Assembly: GCA_949126835.1 (NCBI GenBank)
Contig: OX421497.1
Span: 30,553,742-30,617,741 of the forward strand
DNA length: 64,000 bases
Direction of reading: 5' to 3'
From: Anisus vortex
Lineage: Eukaryota; Mollusca; Gastropoda; Planorbidae
Of the stretch, positions 63,701 through 64,000 are shown piece by piece (the stretch's first letter is position 1; every line of letters begins with the position of its first letter). The position numbers and the translations under genes were made by a program. The notes beneath the pieces are model-generated. The model was not told the DNA's origin, did no database searches, and saw nothing but the letters and a program-made list of their open reading frames with translations.

Positions 63701-64000
63701 TTTTTCTTGGATATGGAATGCACCACATCTCCAGCAATATCATTTCCCAGTATTAAAGAAACGCCTTTAAACGGAAGTGATTTGTACACACCCACAACTA
63801 CATTTCCAGTGAAGTACGCACTCTTCAGCTGTATTTGATGCAAAGGAACTTGTACATTTTTCCTTGATACACCTTGAATAGTAAGATCCTGTCCTGTATA
63901 TGTCGATTGTGACGTAGGAACAGTATTCTCTAAAAGTAGTGAAACCTCAGCCCCTGTATCACGGAGTATTCTGATGTTTTTTTCACTAGTGACACCATTT
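60739..64000 (-). CDS. Gmr1-like Ty3/Gypsy pol: protease, integrase, reverse transcriptase, RNase H (partial, 5' end off window)
   Basis: One open frame on the minus strand, intact from the window edge to the stop at 60,739 (over 1,080 codons visible). In order: aspartic protease DTGA (63,949-63,960); integrase zinc-binding HHCC region (H..H near 63,290, CKSCNTC near 63,170); integrase core with LIDCVGP (~63,070), QSDQGSNF (~62,890) and ALERYHQ (~62,790), giving the D,D,E set; then reverse transcriptase with LRFCVDYRKLN (~61,830) and the catalytic YLDDIVVF (~61,530); then RNase H with TVDSCNTGMGAV (~61,090) and an end DTLSRM. Standard Ty3/Gypsy elements place integrase last; here it precedes RT, as known for Gmr1 elements. 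RT and RNase H sequences are Ty3/Gypsy-type, not copia-type. No stop or frameshift is seen, so this copy may be young. Gag and the 5' LTR would lie beyond 64,000. Confidence 0.93.
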   Translation of the reverse strand, partial: NGVTSEKNIRILRDTGAEVSLLLENTVPTSQSTYTGQDLTIQGVSRKNVQVPLHQIQLKSAYFTGNVVVGVYKSLPFKGVSLILGNDIAGDVVHSISKKKQYLNKSESFIKPICIVTRGMAQQQKSVETMSKSKIEPEIDLQATFLADILSGPSVKTTESNLSPRQLLLLEQNRDSGIKHLKKKVITEQEAEMNGNGFFLKEGILMQKWRDVKCDNDNCREGSQIVVPAIYRNDILHMAHDTPYAGHLGVNKTYRRILPYFYWPGLHRDVTKYCKSCNTCQIVGKPNQTIPVAPLKPIPAFAEPFSHLLIDCVGPLPKTKTGHQYLFTIMCTATRYPEAIPLRTINADKISDALIAFCSRYGLPKTIQSDQGSNFTSKLFNQVLKKLGIQHATSTAYHPQSQGALERYHQTLKTMLRTYCFENTEDWDRGIPFALFATRETVQESLGFSPFELVFGHSVRGPLKLLQETLLNSDEETGLVAYVEQFSNRIYHAFNHVKDNLLQAQKRMKGYYDVKARSRCFHPGDKVLMLTQLSGQPLSAKYTGPYQVLDKISDVTYLVKTPDRRKTQRLCHINMLKPYVVREEQTDIRPVSAIKTVETPPPKFKKTIIESKLQNTEALKNLNDKLAHLDSGEQTSIKGLIYDHVNLFSDVPNKTTLVTHDVVLKDDNVKPVKQHPYRVNPIQLEHIRKEIDYMLSNDIITHSNSDWSSPCVLVPKSDGSLRFCVDYRKLNQVTKTDSYPIPRIDDLIDRVSTANYVTKIDLLTAYFQIPLTDRAQEVSTFVTPDGLYKFKVMPFGMVNAPASFQRLINTIIHDIPQCHAYLDDIVVFSNNFNDHLHQLKLLFQKLKQANLTINLVKSQFCHAEIEYLGHVVGNGKVKPVNAKVKAIQEFPVPKTQKQLRGFLGMAGYYRKFCKNFSIITCPLTNLLRKKNQFKWTQECDQAFNDIKDILTKAPVLVSPDYTKPFRITVDSCNTGMGAVISQIRDDSLEHPISFCSKKFNPHEVNYSTIEQELLGLIQALKHFNYYVNGSQFPIEIFTDHNPLVFLSRIKQNQRILRWSLFIQAYNLKITHLSGKDNIVADTLSRM

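Noticed and set aside
63347..63838. A 163-codon plus-strand frame at the right end
   Set aside because: Antisense shadow of the retrotransposon pol frame.

Overview
The window is animal nuclear DNA, most likely from a mollusc and probably a heterobranch gastropod. The grounds are introns with GT..AG borders, low gene density, many decayed transposons, and a tRNA-headed SINE whose tail (AAAGGCGG.TGGGCATTGTGC) resembles SINEs I remember from freshwater snails. The species call is inference. I found no bacterial or organelle genes, no tRNA or rRNA genes, and no CRISPR array.

Layout. Positions 1-14,700 are intergenic and repeat-rich: SINE copies, a hAT transposase fossil, an RTE-type LINE tail, a CAGTGC-ended MITE, and tandem repeats. 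A possible TATA-less promoter (14,720-14,855) precedes gene 1 on the plus strand. Gene 1 is one giant exon (16,909-26,022, about 3,037 aa) for a disordered, probably nuclear protein that I do not recognise. Its 3' UTR (to about 28,730) contains a hAT MITE.

Gene 2 lies tail-to-tail with gene 1 on the minus strand (44,369 to 29,008). It is a furin/kexin-family proprotein convertase. I resolved 13 coding exons that join in phase to 775 aa with all catalytic residues present. Its introns carry a complete hAT element that ends exactly at a splice acceptor, fragments of three LINE families, a SINE, and a 25-bp insertion with a 12-bp target duplication.

Gene 3 is transaldolase (57,274 or further upstream, down to 51,307, minus strand). 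Exons 2-9 are certain; exon 1 is uncertain. Intron 5 contains a minisatellite of exactly 47 units of 29 bp, and intron 1 contains a MITE with a perfect 8-bp target duplication.

The right edge (59,023-64,000, minus strand) is an LTR retrotransposon. Its protease, integrase, reverse transcriptase and RNase H are in one open frame with integrase BEFORE reverse transcriptase, the arrangement of Gmr1-type Ty3/Gypsy elements. The frame runs off the window.

The three host genes are not functionally linked as far as the sequence shows. The most unusual material is the unrecognised giant-exon protein, the convertase intron rebuilt by a hAT insertion, the indel-free minisatellite, and a patchy excess of the palindrome TAGGCCTA outside genes.
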